Source of the DNA: Marinobacter psychrophilus
GTDB taxonomy: Bacteria; Pseudomonadota; Gammaproteobacteria; Pseudomonadales; Oleiphilaceae
Reading direction: 5' to 3'
Assembly: GCF_001043175.1 (NCBI RefSeq)
Contig: NZ_CP011494.1
Coordinates: 1,922,001-1,986,000 of the forward strand
Length of the DNA: 64,000 nucleotides
Shown here one piece after another: positions 52,747 through 61,571 of the stretch. The notes beneath the pieces were generated by a model. It was not told the origin of the DNA. It saw only the letters and a list, made by a program, of their open reading frames with translations, and made no database searches. The position numbers and the translations under genes were made by a program. Every line of letters begins with the position of its first letter. The stretch's first letter is position 1.

Positions 52747-53709
52747 TTACTCAGCAGGCCGCTGATCCCACCACAGTCTGACGATGATCGCATGCGGAAA
52801 CGTTAACGCTGCCAACGCCCAAAACATAACTCTGATTGCCTCGGTCAACAAGCTCGGGGAAGGCTCTATCCATACAATTATTCCCCAAGCAACAATAGCC
52901 AACACGAGGGCACCCAGTGTTGACGGTATAATTTTGCGGGCTGGAAAAGCCTTAGCCAGGCTTTTCTGATTCGATAATAAGCAATGCTCTGAAATTGCCA
53001 GAAAGTGACGCATGCTGTGAATAACGCAGAAGTAAAACGCAAAGCTCAGAAGCGGCGGCAACACAATCAAGGTCGCTCCAACCAGACACCATTCAGCCAG
53101 AACTCTCAGCGAGGGTCGATTGGATTTTCTGAGCATCATATATGCGAAGCCCAGCAGCCAAAGTCCTGCCAACAAGGGTCCCATCCATACCAGTACGTCA
53201 AGCACCGCCGACGTTTCTATTTTAATCAGCCAGGAAAATAACTCACTTGTTTGCTGTGGATGCCCAAGTATCGGGCCCAGAACAGCCATGCTTCCGCTCA
53301 AACAACGCAACAGAAGATCTCGTTCGGAGCTTAAGAAAGCTTCGTCGGTGTAACCAAAGTGCCAGACCGACATTCCCAGAAACACCAACAGTGCCACCAA
53401 TGGCAAGGTCCAGATGAGCGCAACAAACGCTAGTGAGGCCAACATATAAGCGAGCAGAAGAAGTAGCACGTTGCTCTTACTCGTTGCTGTCAGCTTTTTA
53501 AGAATAGACGTGTCAGCGCCGCCGTGGGACAGTCCAAACACACCGATTGGCACGATTACAATCCAGAACTGCTGCTCAATTGACAAGACCGGCAGAAAAA
53601 AACTGCCGCCCAGTGCCAGACAGGCAATAACCAATATTGTGAACTGGTAAGAGCGCCCAGCAGAACTCCAATAAAGCAGATTTCCACTGTTGGCGGTGTT
53701 CGTTACCAT
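52747..53709 (-). CDS. blh: Beta-carotene 15,15'-dioxygenase (Brp/Blh)
   Basis: A 320-residue integral membrane protein of the Brp/Blh family, which splits beta-carotene into two retinals. The conserved histidine motifs are present: GLSHGGADTS (His62), SVWHFGYTDE (His117), CVIHSMRHF and TFPHAIIVRLW. Eight or so hydrophobic helices fit the family. AAAGGAGT lies seven bases before the ATG. It is the last gene of the rhodopsin cluster and provides the rhodopsin chromophore, if beta-carotene is available. Confidence 0.92.
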   Translation of the reverse strand: MVTNTANSGNLLYWSSAGRSYQFTILVIACLALGGSFFLPVLSIEQQFWIVIVPIGVFGLSHGGADTSILKKLTATSKSNVLLLLLAYMLASLAFVALIWTLPLVALLVFLGMSVWHFGYTDEAFLSSERDLLLRCLSGSMAVLGPILGHPQQTSELFSWLIKIETSAVLDVLVWMGPLLAGLWLLGFAYMMLRKSNRPSLRVLAEWCLVGATLIVLPPLLSFAFYFCVIHSMRHFLAISEHCLLSNQKSLAKAFPARKIIPSTLGALVLAIVAWGIIVWIEPSPSLLTEAIRVMFWALAALTFPHAIIVRLWWDQRPAE

Positions 53710-53904
53710 GGTAGTACTCCTTTCATGAATGGTTCTAGCGGAAAGGCACTGGCACTGGCCGTGGCCGGGTCATCTATGTTGCGGCGCAGTGGGTTAAGAC
53801 TTGCCGCACTCCCTAGCTGATTTTCGGTCAACAGCTGGCCAGCGCAATAAAAGCTTTAAGCTCTACGCCGCAAAACATCAGCGCCAGTTTCGGATGAGTC
53901 TGAC

Positions 53905-55473
53905 TCAGTCAAAGATCCGCTCATTTTTTTTGCCGCTTGCGCCTGACTTGCTTGCGTATTTGCCTGTGTCGGCTTCAAAGGTTCTGACGACCAGACGCTC
54001 AACCACGCCGGCTGAGCACACCACCCCGGGCACACCAGCGCCGGGGTGAACACCCGCACCCACGAAAAACAGATTTCGGTAGCGTGGAGACTGGTTATGA
54101 AAACGCAGCCCGGCCGATTGGGTAAGCGTGGGGGCAATCGAAAATCCACTGCCAAAAGGACTGTTCAGTTCGGTGTGGAAATAGGTCGGCGAAATGCTGC
54201 GTTTGGCGCGAATCTGCTGCGGAAGATCGGGCATCAGTCGCTGCGTTAGTATGCGGATAATATGCTGTTCAACATCCGGCGTAATTTTGTCCCAATCCTG
54301 GTCGCCCTGAAGGTTCGGCACCGGCGCTAATACATAGAAGGCGTCACCGTTTGCAGGTGCCATAGTCGGATCTGTTGCCGCGGGGCGATGCAGGTACAGG
54401 CTCAGATCATCAGGGATCTGACGCTGCTGAAAAATCTCGGTCAGAATTTCGCGAAAGGTTTCACCAAACACTATCGTATGGTGCGCAAGGTCTGAGTAAA
54501 CTCGTTCGGTGGTGAAATACAGTACGAACAGCCCCATCGACTGCTTTAACCGCCCCCTATGACTGTCAGCCAGGCGTTGGCGAGTAGTTCGTTCAATCCA
54601 CTGATCGTAAACGTACAGTGGATCTGCGTTGCTTACTAACAGGTCGGCGCCAAAGCGTTTGCCCTGGTCGGTTACTGCGGCACTTACATTCAGGCCATCC
54701 ATTTCCAGATACTTCACCGACTGCCTCAGGTGCAGACCGCCGCCGTGCCGCTGAAACAGTTCCGCTAATGCCGTAACAAGCGCACCGGTTCCGCCTTGTA
54801 CATACCATACGCCGCTTTTGCGCTCCAGTGCATGAATCAGAGCATAGAGCGCTGAGGTATGAAATGGATTGCCGCCAACCAGCAAAGAAGGTACCGAGAA
54901 CGCCCTGCGCAAACGTTCATCTTTAAAAAACCGGGACACAAATTGATAAATACTACGGTCGGCCCTGAGCTTGATAAGGTCTGGCAAAACCTCCAGCATG
55001 TCTGCAATACGCGTAAATGGCCGCTGCGCCAGTTCGGTAAAGCCACGATCGTACATGGCGTCGGCAGCTTTCAGGAAGTGCAAATATTGCTCGCCCTCGC
55101 CCGGCGACAAACGCTCAATTTCCTCAATCAGCGCCTCGGTGGTGCTTTGATAATCGAAGTGGCTGCCATCGGCAAAGTCCATGCGGTAAAACGGTGAAAC
55201 CGGCAACAGCGTTACGTGGTCTTCAAAAGATTCACCAAAACGCTCGAACAATTCTGCGAAAAGAAAAGGTGCCGTAATAACCGTTGGCCCGGCATCAAAG
55301 CTGTGGCCATCCAGCGTTAAGGTTCGGGCCCGCCCGCCCATATCGTCGTGCTTTTCCAGCAGGTCAACGGTATAGCCCCGCGCCAGCAGGCGCAGCGCGG
55401 CAGCCAGCCCGCCGAATCCGGCACCTACGACAACCGCTGTTTTCGCGGCATTTACCTCAGCTGTTTGTTTCAT
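53905..55473 (-). CDS. crtI: Phytoene desaturase
   Basis: A 522-residue FAD-dependent desaturase. The N-terminal dinucleotide site is VVVGAGFGGLAAALRLLARG, followed by EKHDDMGGRARTL; the C-terminal motif FFVGAGVHPGAGVPGVV is diagnostic of CrtI. It converts phytoene to lycopene on the membrane. A polar extension of about 40 residues follows the usual end. It lies 19 bases downstream of crtE and 195 bases upstream of blh, where crtB and crtY would be expected. Confidence 0.93.
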   Translation of the reverse strand: MKQTAEVNAAKTAVVVGAGFGGLAAALRLLARGYTVDLLEKHDDMGGRARTLTLDGHSFDAGPTVITAPFLFAELFERFGESFEDHVTLLPVSPFYRMDFADGSHFDYQSTTEALIEEIERLSPGEGEQYLHFLKAADAMYDRGFTELAQRPFTRIADMLEVLPDLIKLRADRSIYQFVSRFFKDERLRRAFSVPSLLVGGNPFHTSALYALIHALERKSGVWYVQGGTGALVTALAELFQRHGGGLHLRQSVKYLEMDGLNVSAAVTDQGKRFGADLLVSNADPLYVYDQWIERTTRQRLADSHRGRLKQSMGLFVLYFTTERVYSDLAHHTIVFGETFREILTEIFQQRQIPDDLSLYLHRPAATDPTMAPANGDAFYVLAPVPNLQGDQDWDKITPDVEQHIIRILTQRLMPDLPQQIRAKRSISPTYFHTELNSPFGSGFSIAPTLTQSAGLRFHNQSPRYRNLFFVGAGVHPGAGVPGVVCSAGVVERLVVRTFEADTGKYASKSGASGKKNERIFD

Positions 55474-55492
55474 GGCACTGTTCTCCGCATAA

Positions 55493-56491
55493 CTAAAAAG
55501 AGTGGCTGTGTGCTTGCACTCGGTGCTCTAATTTCATCAGCAATGGGCCTAATGTCGGCGTAATGGGCACGGGTATCTGTTGTTCAAGACGCTCTAGCTG
55601 ACGTTGCCCACGCTGCAATAATGCTTGCGCGTGGCGGGTCGCTCTCAGAATTCTTTGCCGCGGGCTGTCGCTTACTGCAGCGCGATGGTGGTGCCACGCA
55701 TGAAACGGATGAAGTGCTTTTGACTGACTGCGTACATCGGTGCCAGGCTCTGCCAGATCGTCAAGGTCATCGATAATCTGATAGGCCAGACCTACGGCAT
55801 CTGCGAACCGCTGTATGGTGTCAAATACGGACTGATCTGCGTTAGCAGCTATGGCGCCGGTCATCATCGGAAGCTGAATCAGTGGTACCGTTTTTGCCCG
55901 CGCTGCTTTTATATAGGCCATAAACCGGGGCCGGCTATTGGGGCTGAGCGGAGCTATTTCGATGCTTTGTCCAACAATCACTCGGCTGGTCATTGTGGCT
56001 AGTTGTCGCGTCAAAACCCGGCACTTTTGAGGATCCTCAAGACCAGCGGCCAGAGTAAAAGCCGCGCAAAGAAGCAAGTCGCCGGCGCACAGAGCGACAC
56101 CTTCGCCGTGCTTTTTCCATACTGTCGGGTGTCCCCTGCGAAGCTGGTCGCCGTCGAGGAGGTCATCGTGTACCAGAGACGCATTATGGATAAGTTCGCA
56201 AGATGCCGCAGCGACAAGCGCGTATTCGTGTGAACATTGAAAACTTCTGCAACTGGCAAGCGCCAGACGCGCCCTTATCAAACTACCGCGGGTGCTGATT
56301 TGATACAGACTGGCATCGCTCGCGGGCCCTTGCATGACGCCCTGCAAACCGTTGAGCATCATTGCTCTGACTTGCACCAGTTCCTGGGCATAAATAGCTT
56401 CATCGGCCGATGTGGTAACCTGGGCCGAAACAACAGCAGCGTTTGTATCTTTTTTCAAAGGTACACCGGCGACTAAGGCAGAAACCGCCAT
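55493..56491 (-). CDS. crtE: Geranylgeranyl diphosphate synthase
   Basis: A 332-residue polyprenyl synthase. The first aspartate-rich motif is in LVHDDLLDGDQLRRGHPT and the second in IIDDLDDLAEPG. The enzyme makes GGPP for carotenoid synthesis. The ATG at 56491 was chosen because GGGAG lies seven bases upstream; a longer frame to 56548 has no ribosome site. A strong hairpin (56570-56596) separates it from the rhodopsin gene. Confidence 0.92.
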   Translation of the reverse strand: MAVSALVAGVPLKKDTNAAVVSAQVTTSADEAIYAQELVQVRAMMLNGLQGVMQGPASDASLYQISTRGSLIRARLALASCRSFQCSHEYALVAAASCELIHNASLVHDDLLDGDQLRRGHPTVWKKHGEGVALCAGDLLLCAAFTLAAGLEDPQKCRVLTRQLATMTSRVIVGQSIEIAPLSPNSRPRFMAYIKAARAKTVPLIQLPMMTGAIAANADQSVFDTIQRFADAVGLAYQIIDDLDDLAEPGTDVRSQSKALHPFHAWHHHRAAVSDSPRQRILRATRHAQALLQRGQRQLERLEQQIPVPITPTLGPLLMKLEHRVQAHSHSF

Positions 56492-56569
56492 CGTTATTCT
56501 CCCTACGCGGGGATGAGCGCTGTCAGTTGGTTGTTCAACTCCTTCCATCTGTCAGGAAAGAAGGCGTGG

Positions 56570-56596
56570 CCGGCACGGATACAAGCTCCGTGCCGG
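56570..56596 (-). promoter_or_regulatory. Intercistronic hairpin between the rhodopsin gene and crtE
   Basis: CCGGCACGGA and TCCGTGCCGG form a perfect ten-base stem with a seven-base loop. On the transcribed minus strand it is followed by CCACGCCTTCTTTCC, not a T-run, so it is more likely an mRNA stabiliser or partial attenuator than a true terminator. Confidence 0.7.
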
Positions 56597-56653
56597 TTTG
56601 ATCACGATAGCTGACAATTAGTGATCACTTGTCAGAACGTCTTCCAACTGCGT

Positions 56654-57466
56654 TCAGGAGCCTTTTTTTACCGGGCTTGCCTGCTCTGCTGGAGCAGCTT
56701 CTACTGCGTTTACGTCTGCTTCTGCTTCGCTCTTGCGAATGGCAATAACAAAGATCAGCAATCCAAATACAGCCTTTGCCATAATGTCGGCAATCGTATA
56801 ACCCGTTTCTACAACAACAATTGCAGATCCACCTGTTACGCCAAGCAGCGGCAGCAGGTACACAATTGGGTAGAAAGCCCAAGACGCAACAACCAGAATA
56901 GCTGCCTTGCTGATCAAGCCTTTAACGTTGTCTGGCTGCTTAGAAATCGACTCTTTCAGGCCAATAACCAGCTCGCGTACAATGTAAATAAACGGAATCA
57001 TCGACAAAATCCAGAAGATCGCGCGGGTTCCCACGTTTCCAGCTACTTCACCGGGATAGCCAAGAACGATCATCAGCGCGGCCGCACCGCCAAGCCTAAT
57101 TGAACGGCTCAGTGTCTCAGCCTTGCTAAGCTTCATAACCAGAATCAGTTCAACTAGCAGCAACGGTACGGTCAACAGCCAATCTACATAACGATAGGCG
57201 CGGTTGAAGCCTTCTCCAGAAACAACCACCTCACCCGACGCTACCGACGCGGCACCGTCCCAAGACAGCATAATTTGGAGATAATGGTAGGCTGCGATAG
57301 CCGTTACCAGACCGCTGATCGTTATCGCCATGCGATACGTCGGCGCAGCCGACGACATCATTAGCCACAAAAACAGCGTTGTCGAAGCCATAACGGCCAG
57401 ACCAAAAGAAAAAACATTTCCTATGAAACCATACTGATCAATCGATAAACTTTGGAGTTCTAACAT
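56654..57466 (-). CDS. Proteorhodopsin, green-tuned proton pump
   Basis: A 270-residue seven-helix opsin. Key residues match proton-pumping proteorhodopsin: acceptor Asp95 (RYVDWLLTVP), Thr99, donor Glu106, His61 (AAYHYLQI) and the retinal lysine Lys231 (DIMAKAVFGLL). At the spectral-tuning site it has Leu103, which predicts green absorption. The AAGGAA ribosome site is seven bases before the ATG. It is the first gene of the photosystem cluster PR, crtE, crtI, blh. Light-driven proton export would support ATP synthesis in the inner membrane. Confidence 0.96.
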   Translation of the reverse strand: MLELQSLSIDQYGFIGNVFSFGLAVMASTTLFLWLMMSSAAPTYRMAITISGLVTAIAAYHYLQIMLSWDGAASVASGEVVVSGEGFNRAYRYVDWLLTVPLLLVELILVMKLSKAETLSRSIRLGGAAALMIVLGYPGEVAGNVGTRAIFWILSMIPFIYIVRELVIGLKESISKQPDNVKGLISKAAILVVASWAFYPIVYLLPLLGVTGGSAIVVVETGYTIADIMAKAVFGLLIFVIAIRKSEAEADVNAVEAAPAEQASPVKKGS

Positions 57467-58120
57467 GTTTCTATTCCTTTTACATACCGTGCAAGGAAAC
57501 TAGCAATTGCCTAACTCTAAAAGCCAGTAAACATAACTACTAACCTCAAGAGCCAGACATTCCTAATACTACTATAGTGCAATGCTTTTTCGTACATATC
57601 TGAAGCATATTGAATGTTTTATTTATGGAATTTATTTACCATATGAGAAGTCGATGTATTATTATTTTAATATTAAATTATTTAGTAATTAACCCTGAAT
57701 TTTTATTTAAATGCTTGATGCAAGTCAATATCAATGACAGCTAAACATGGTTCAGGTGGCGCCCTCAAAACATACTTTGACTGATCAGAGCCATCGGGCT
57801 GTTCAATCTGATCGAGAAACCGCGATGATGCAGTTCAGTTGCTCGAAACGTGCGAGCCGATACACCTTCCCGCGTTGGAAGATTCCATGCAGGCAATTCT
57901 AGAAATTGCACGAAGCGGCAACGATGGAACTGTGGCCGTGTTCAAAGAAGAACAGTTTCACTACCGTAAGAGTGCTTGACCTGTCCCGCGGGCACGTCAC
58001 TTATGTGTCAGTAACATGCTACGTTGCACGGTGAACGCGTCGGAAAATGATCAATAATAGATGAGTTTTTCGAAGTTTTCGGTTGATTTCAAAATGAATT
58101 TTTCCAACGGGCGAGATCAA
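57467..58120. other. Long intergenic region upstream of the rhodopsin gene
   Basis: About 650 bases. The first 250 (57467-57720) are strongly AT-rich and probably contain the rhodopsin promoter; no clear -35/-10 pair stands out. A plus-strand open frame at 57812-57979 (55 codons, no start codon, ending FKEEQFHYRKSA) has protein-like composition and may be the 3' end of a deleted gene. Confidence 0.45.
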
Positions 58121-59521
58121 ATGGCGTCGCAATACCGCTACCAAGAATTAGAGAACTGGTTACTGCGGGGTATTTCTGAGCACCGTTGGCGACTGGGTGA
58201 GCGTTTGCCATCGATTCGTACATTATGCATCGAGCAAAATCTATCGAAAGCAACGGTTCAACACGCTTTACAAAGGTTGGAGGCGCAGGGTCTAGTAGAG
58301 GCTCGACCTAAGACAGGTTACTTCGTTACTTTACCGCCTACCCATGTAAAAAAATCTCTCAACGTTGGCCAAGTTGAGGCGCCTCGCCCTGTCACTGTGA
58401 GTGACCTGTTTCTCGATATTATGAAGCGCAGTGCTGCTTTTGACCTGTTGCCTGATCTGAGTCCCGGTCGACTCCCCCCCGGAATCGTGAGTTTAAATCG
58501 TTCAATTGGCAGAGCTCTGCGGCGTCAACAAGGCGAGCATCACCAGTATTACGATGCGCCGGCGGGGGTGCCTCGTTTTCTTGAGCAGCTTGCGTCTAGC
58601 TACGCTAAACGGGGCTGGGCTGCAAGACCTGAACAGCTGTGCGTAACTTCCGGTTGTCAACATGCGTTGTTTTTAGCGTTGATGGCGTGTTGCCATCGTA
58701 ATGATGTAGTGGCGGTTGAGTCACCAGGATTCTACGGCGCTTTACAGCTCTTGGAGCAATTGGGCCTTCGCGTGGTTGAGGTACCGAGTTCCATTGAGAC
58801 GGGTATGAATATTGATGCTCTTGAGGAAGCTCTGAAGCGTTGGAAGATCAAAGCCTGTATTGTATCGCCGGCTTACGCCACCCCCGGTGGCGCATTAATG
58901 CCCATCAACGCGAAAAAGCGTCTGATTGAGTTAGCAGAACGTCACGACTTCGCAGTGATTGAGGATGACATATACGCTGACACCGCGCTAAATGGCACGC
59001 CAGACCCTCTCAAGGGAATGGATCCGAATGAACGAGTCATTCTCTGCAGTTCATTTTCCAAAAGCGTTTCCCGTGACCTCCGACTGGGCTGGGTGTCAGG
59101 GGGGCGTTGGCATGACCGTATTGTGCATCTTAAGTTAGTGACCCAGTTGGCCACCAGTCGCTATCTGCAAGAGGGAGTGGCAGAGTATATGGCTGATGGA
59201 AGTTTAGGTTCACACCTTCGCCGTCAACGCAACGAACTTCGAATCAATCGGGATTGTTTGATCGCATCTCTACAGACTTGGCCCTGTGAAACGCGCATTA
59301 GTAGTCCTCAAGGCGGGTTGGCGATTTGGGTCGAGTTGCCAGAGTACGTGAACACGTTGTCTGCGTATCTTCCAGCGTTGGACAACGGCATCGTAATAAC
59401 TCCAGGACCGCTGTTCTCAACCTCTGACCAGTTTCGAAACTGTTTGAGAATTAGCTATGCACATCCCTGGAATAGCGCCCGTTTGGGGGCGTTGGCCAAA
59501 CTGCGAGGCCTGCTGTTGTAG
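58121..59521 (+). CDS. MocR-type regulator (GntR helix-turn-helix plus aminotransferase-like domain)
   Basis: A 466-residue fusion. Residues 1-70 form a GntR winged helix (RLGERLPSIRTLCIEQNLSK, VQHALQRLEAQGLVEARPKTG). Residues 110-460 form a fold-type I aminotransferase domain (DAPAGVPRF-like, SPAYATPGGALMPI) with the PLP lysine in SSFSKSVSRDLRLGW. MocR proteins sense PLP or an amino-acid-linked ligand. The ATG at 58121 begins at the usual MocR N-terminus; starts at 58061 or 58094 are possible. Target genes are unknown. Confidence 0.87.
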   Translation: MASQYRYQELENWLLRGISEHRWRLGERLPSIRTLCIEQNLSKATVQHALQRLEAQGLVEARPKTGYFVTLPPTHVKKSLNVGQVEAPRPVTVSDLFLDIMKRSAAFDLLPDLSPGRLPPGIVSLNRSIGRALRRQQGEHHQYYDAPAGVPRFLEQLASSYAKRGWAARPEQLCVTSGCQHALFLALMACCHRNDVVAVESPGFYGALQLLEQLGLRVVEVPSSIETGMNIDALEEALKRWKIKACIVSPAYATPGGALMPINAKKRLIELAERHDFAVIEDDIYADTALNGTPDPLKGMDPNERVILCSSFSKSVSRDLRLGWVSGGRWHDRIVHLKLVTQLATSRYLQEGVAEYMADGSLGSHLRRQRNELRINRDCLIASLQTWPCETRISSPQGGLAIWVELPEYVNTLSAYLPALDNGIVITPGPLFSTSDQFRNCLRISYAHPWNSARLGALAKLRGLLL

Positions 59522-59701
59522 ACGTGAATCAAACCATACCTTTTTTGTTTCGATCTCCCCTTCTTAAAATCAAGCTCATTGCCAAAGTAGTTGAAACCAA
59601 TCTGTACCTATTGAATTTTAAAAAGTTGAGCCTGTACCGGTCTTGATCCCGAGCGTATTCTCATCGAATTAAAATTGGCGTTACGCCGGAGAGAGTGCCC
59701 A

Positions 59702-61108
59702 ATGAGTAAACCCATTCAAGTACATAATATTGAAACGCTTGAGGTTAAGAGTCACATTAGCGATAAGGTCTATACTCGGAGTTTTAAAGGAGTTTTTCGG
59801 CGCCTACGTATCGGAGGCGGGGCGCTCCTCTTCCTTCTTTACTTCGGAACGGTTTGGTTAACCTGGAATCAGCGTCAAGCTGTTTTATGGGACTTATCGG
59901 CAAAGAAATTCCACATTTTTTCGAGCACTTTCTGGCCTCAGGATTTGGTTCTGTTATCGCCAATTTTAATCGTTTGCGCGTTTGGTCTGTTTTTCTTGAC
60001 AGTGTGGGCGGGCCGAGTTTGGTGTGGTTATACCTGCCCACAGAGCGCTTGGATGTGGGCATTTATGTGGGTAGAAAAGATTTCAGAAGGTGACAGGAAC
60101 CAACGTAAAAAGCTGGATCGAGCTCCTACAAGTCTTCAAAAAGTATATAAAAAATCGAAAAAACATGGGCTTTGGTTGCTTATCAGCGTGGTCACCGCTG
60201 TTACTTTTGTTGGTTATTTTGCGCCTATTCGTGAGCTAGTACCCTCGTTACTGACTTTTCAAGCAGGTGAGTTGGCCACCTTCTGGGTGTTTTTCTTTAC
60301 GCTTGCTACCTATCTCAATGCAGGCTGGTTACGAGAAAAAGTGTGCCTTCATATGTGCCCATACGGACGTTTTCAATCGTCTATGTTGGATAAAGACTCG
60401 TTGGTTATTAGCTACGATGTGGCTCGCGGAGAAGCGAGGGGGGCCAGGAGTTCAGGATTGGATTATAAAGCTGAGGGATTAGGCGACTGTGTCGATTGTC
60501 AGATGTGCGTACAAGTATGCCCTACAGGAATTGACATCCGAGACGGCCTTCAAATGGAATGCATCGGCTGTGCGGCGTGCGTCGATGCTTGCGACTCCGT
60601 TATGGAGAAGATGGGTTATGAAACAGGCCTCATCAGGTACACCAGTGAGCGAGAACTCAGTGGCGAGCCTTTGAAAATTGTTCGTCCCCGGCTCGTAGGC
60701 TATGGCGCCGTTCTGATAGCGATGATAATAACGTTGACCTGGGCCATAGCTTCGAGGCCTCTCGTGAGCTTGGATGTCGCCAAGGACAGAGGCCTATATC
60801 GCTTAAATACGCAAGGCGAGATAGAGAATAGCTACACATTGAAGGTCATCAATAAAAGTCATCAAAACAGAAGATATAATGTTAGTGTAAAAGGATTCGA
60901 AGGCTTGAATCTAATTGGCCCAGCGTATGTCAACTTAAACCCCGGAGAGCAGCTGACGTTTCCATTATCCGTGAGCGTAGCGCCTGGTGCTCTAAAAGTT
61001 GATGTCACGGAAATTGCATTTTATCTGACTCAACTTGGGCAAAACGATTCAAGTTTAATGTCGACAAGCAGGTTTACGGGTCCATTAGACAACCACAGAA
61101 AGTACTGA
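59702..61108 (+). CDS. ccoG: Cytochrome oxidase assembly iron-sulfur protein CcoG
   Basis: A 468-residue membrane ferredoxin-like protein. It has about four helices in the N-terminal half, GRVWCGYTCPQSAW, then two [4Fe-4S]-type motifs CVDCQMCVQVCPTG and CIGCAACVDACDSV. The C-terminal periplasmic Ig-like domain starts after the last helix (about 340-360). CcoG/RdxA helps load copper into cbb3 oxidase. The ATG at 59702 follows GGAGAGA by eight bases; the open frame back to TTG 59675 was rejected. No ccoNOQP or ccoIS genes are in the window. Confidence 0.93.
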   Translation: MSKPIQVHNIETLEVKSHISDKVYTRSFKGVFRRLRIGGGALLFLLYFGTVWLTWNQRQAVLWDLSAKKFHIFSSTFWPQDLVLLSPILIVCAFGLFFLTVWAGRVWCGYTCPQSAWMWAFMWVEKISEGDRNQRKKLDRAPTSLQKVYKKSKKHGLWLLISVVTAVTFVGYFAPIRELVPSLLTFQAGELATFWVFFFTLATYLNAGWLREKVCLHMCPYGRFQSSMLDKDSLVISYDVARGEARGARSSGLDYKAEGLGDCVDCQMCVQVCPTGIDIRDGLQMECIGCAACVDACDSVMEKMGYETGLIRYTSERELSGEPLKIVRPRLVGYGAVLIAMIITLTWAIASRPLVSLDVAKDRGLYRLNTQGEIENSYTLKVINKSHQNRRYNVSVKGFEGLNLIGPAYVNLNPGEQLTFPLSVSVAPGALKVDVTEIAFYLTQLGQNDSSLMSTSRFTGPLDNHRKY

Positions 61109-61571
61109 ATTTCTGGAGTCTGTAGGCGTGTGGACCTAACTGTTTACAGATCAGCCCCAGCCCACTCATCAATCGGCGAACCTTGAATCGCCCGTTCCGG
61201 CCGCTCACAACGAGCCTCCAATTCCTGAATTCGCTGCTGCTCCAGAGTCAGAGCTTTGGATTTGGGGGTAAAGGCGTTTTCGCCGACATCTAGGGAGCGG
61301 CTGGCTTTGGCAATAGAATGCCTTTGGTCAAGCGCCAGACAAGCCGCTTCCTACTTGAACTCCGGCGTAAAAGATCGTCGTTTCCTGGTCATCAGATACC
61401 TCGCTTATAGCGGCAATATTACCAGCTACGTGGTATTCGGAATCGTTGAACCACTACAATATCTATCCTGCACGAGGAAAACGTGAACAGAAGGTGTGAG
61501 GGAAATACGCTACAATTCGCAGATATTGCTTTTTCGACTCACTCCATATGCCTAATATAAAGGATTAGTCA
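61109..61571. other. Intergenic region with an IS3-family orfA remnant
   Basis: About 460 bases. The first 284 include the transposase remnant at 61144-61392 on the minus strand. The rest, up to the next gene, contains no identifiable feature apart from the AAGGA ribosome site of that gene. No inverted repeats of a complete IS were found. Confidence 0.5.
61144..61392 (-). pseudogene. IS3-family transposase OrfA remnant
   Basis: Starting from the ATG at 61392, the minus strand reads MTRKRRSFTPEFK, then an amber codon (61351-61353) where a Gln is expected, then EAACLALDQRHSIAKASRSL. Next come LDVGENAF and TPKSKALTLEQQRIQELEAR, as in IS3-group OrfA proteins. The usual segment between GENA and TPKSKAL is deleted in frame. 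OrfB is absent. Confidence 0.85.

Noticed and set aside
53720-53904. Possible crtB or crtY remnant between crtI and blh
   Set aside because: A six-frame look gives only SFYCAGQLL-like words; nothing long enough to match either family.
57467-57720. A clear promoter in front of the rhodopsin gene
   Set aside because: Many AT-rich hexamers are present; none has both -35 and -10 at proper spacing, so none is reported.
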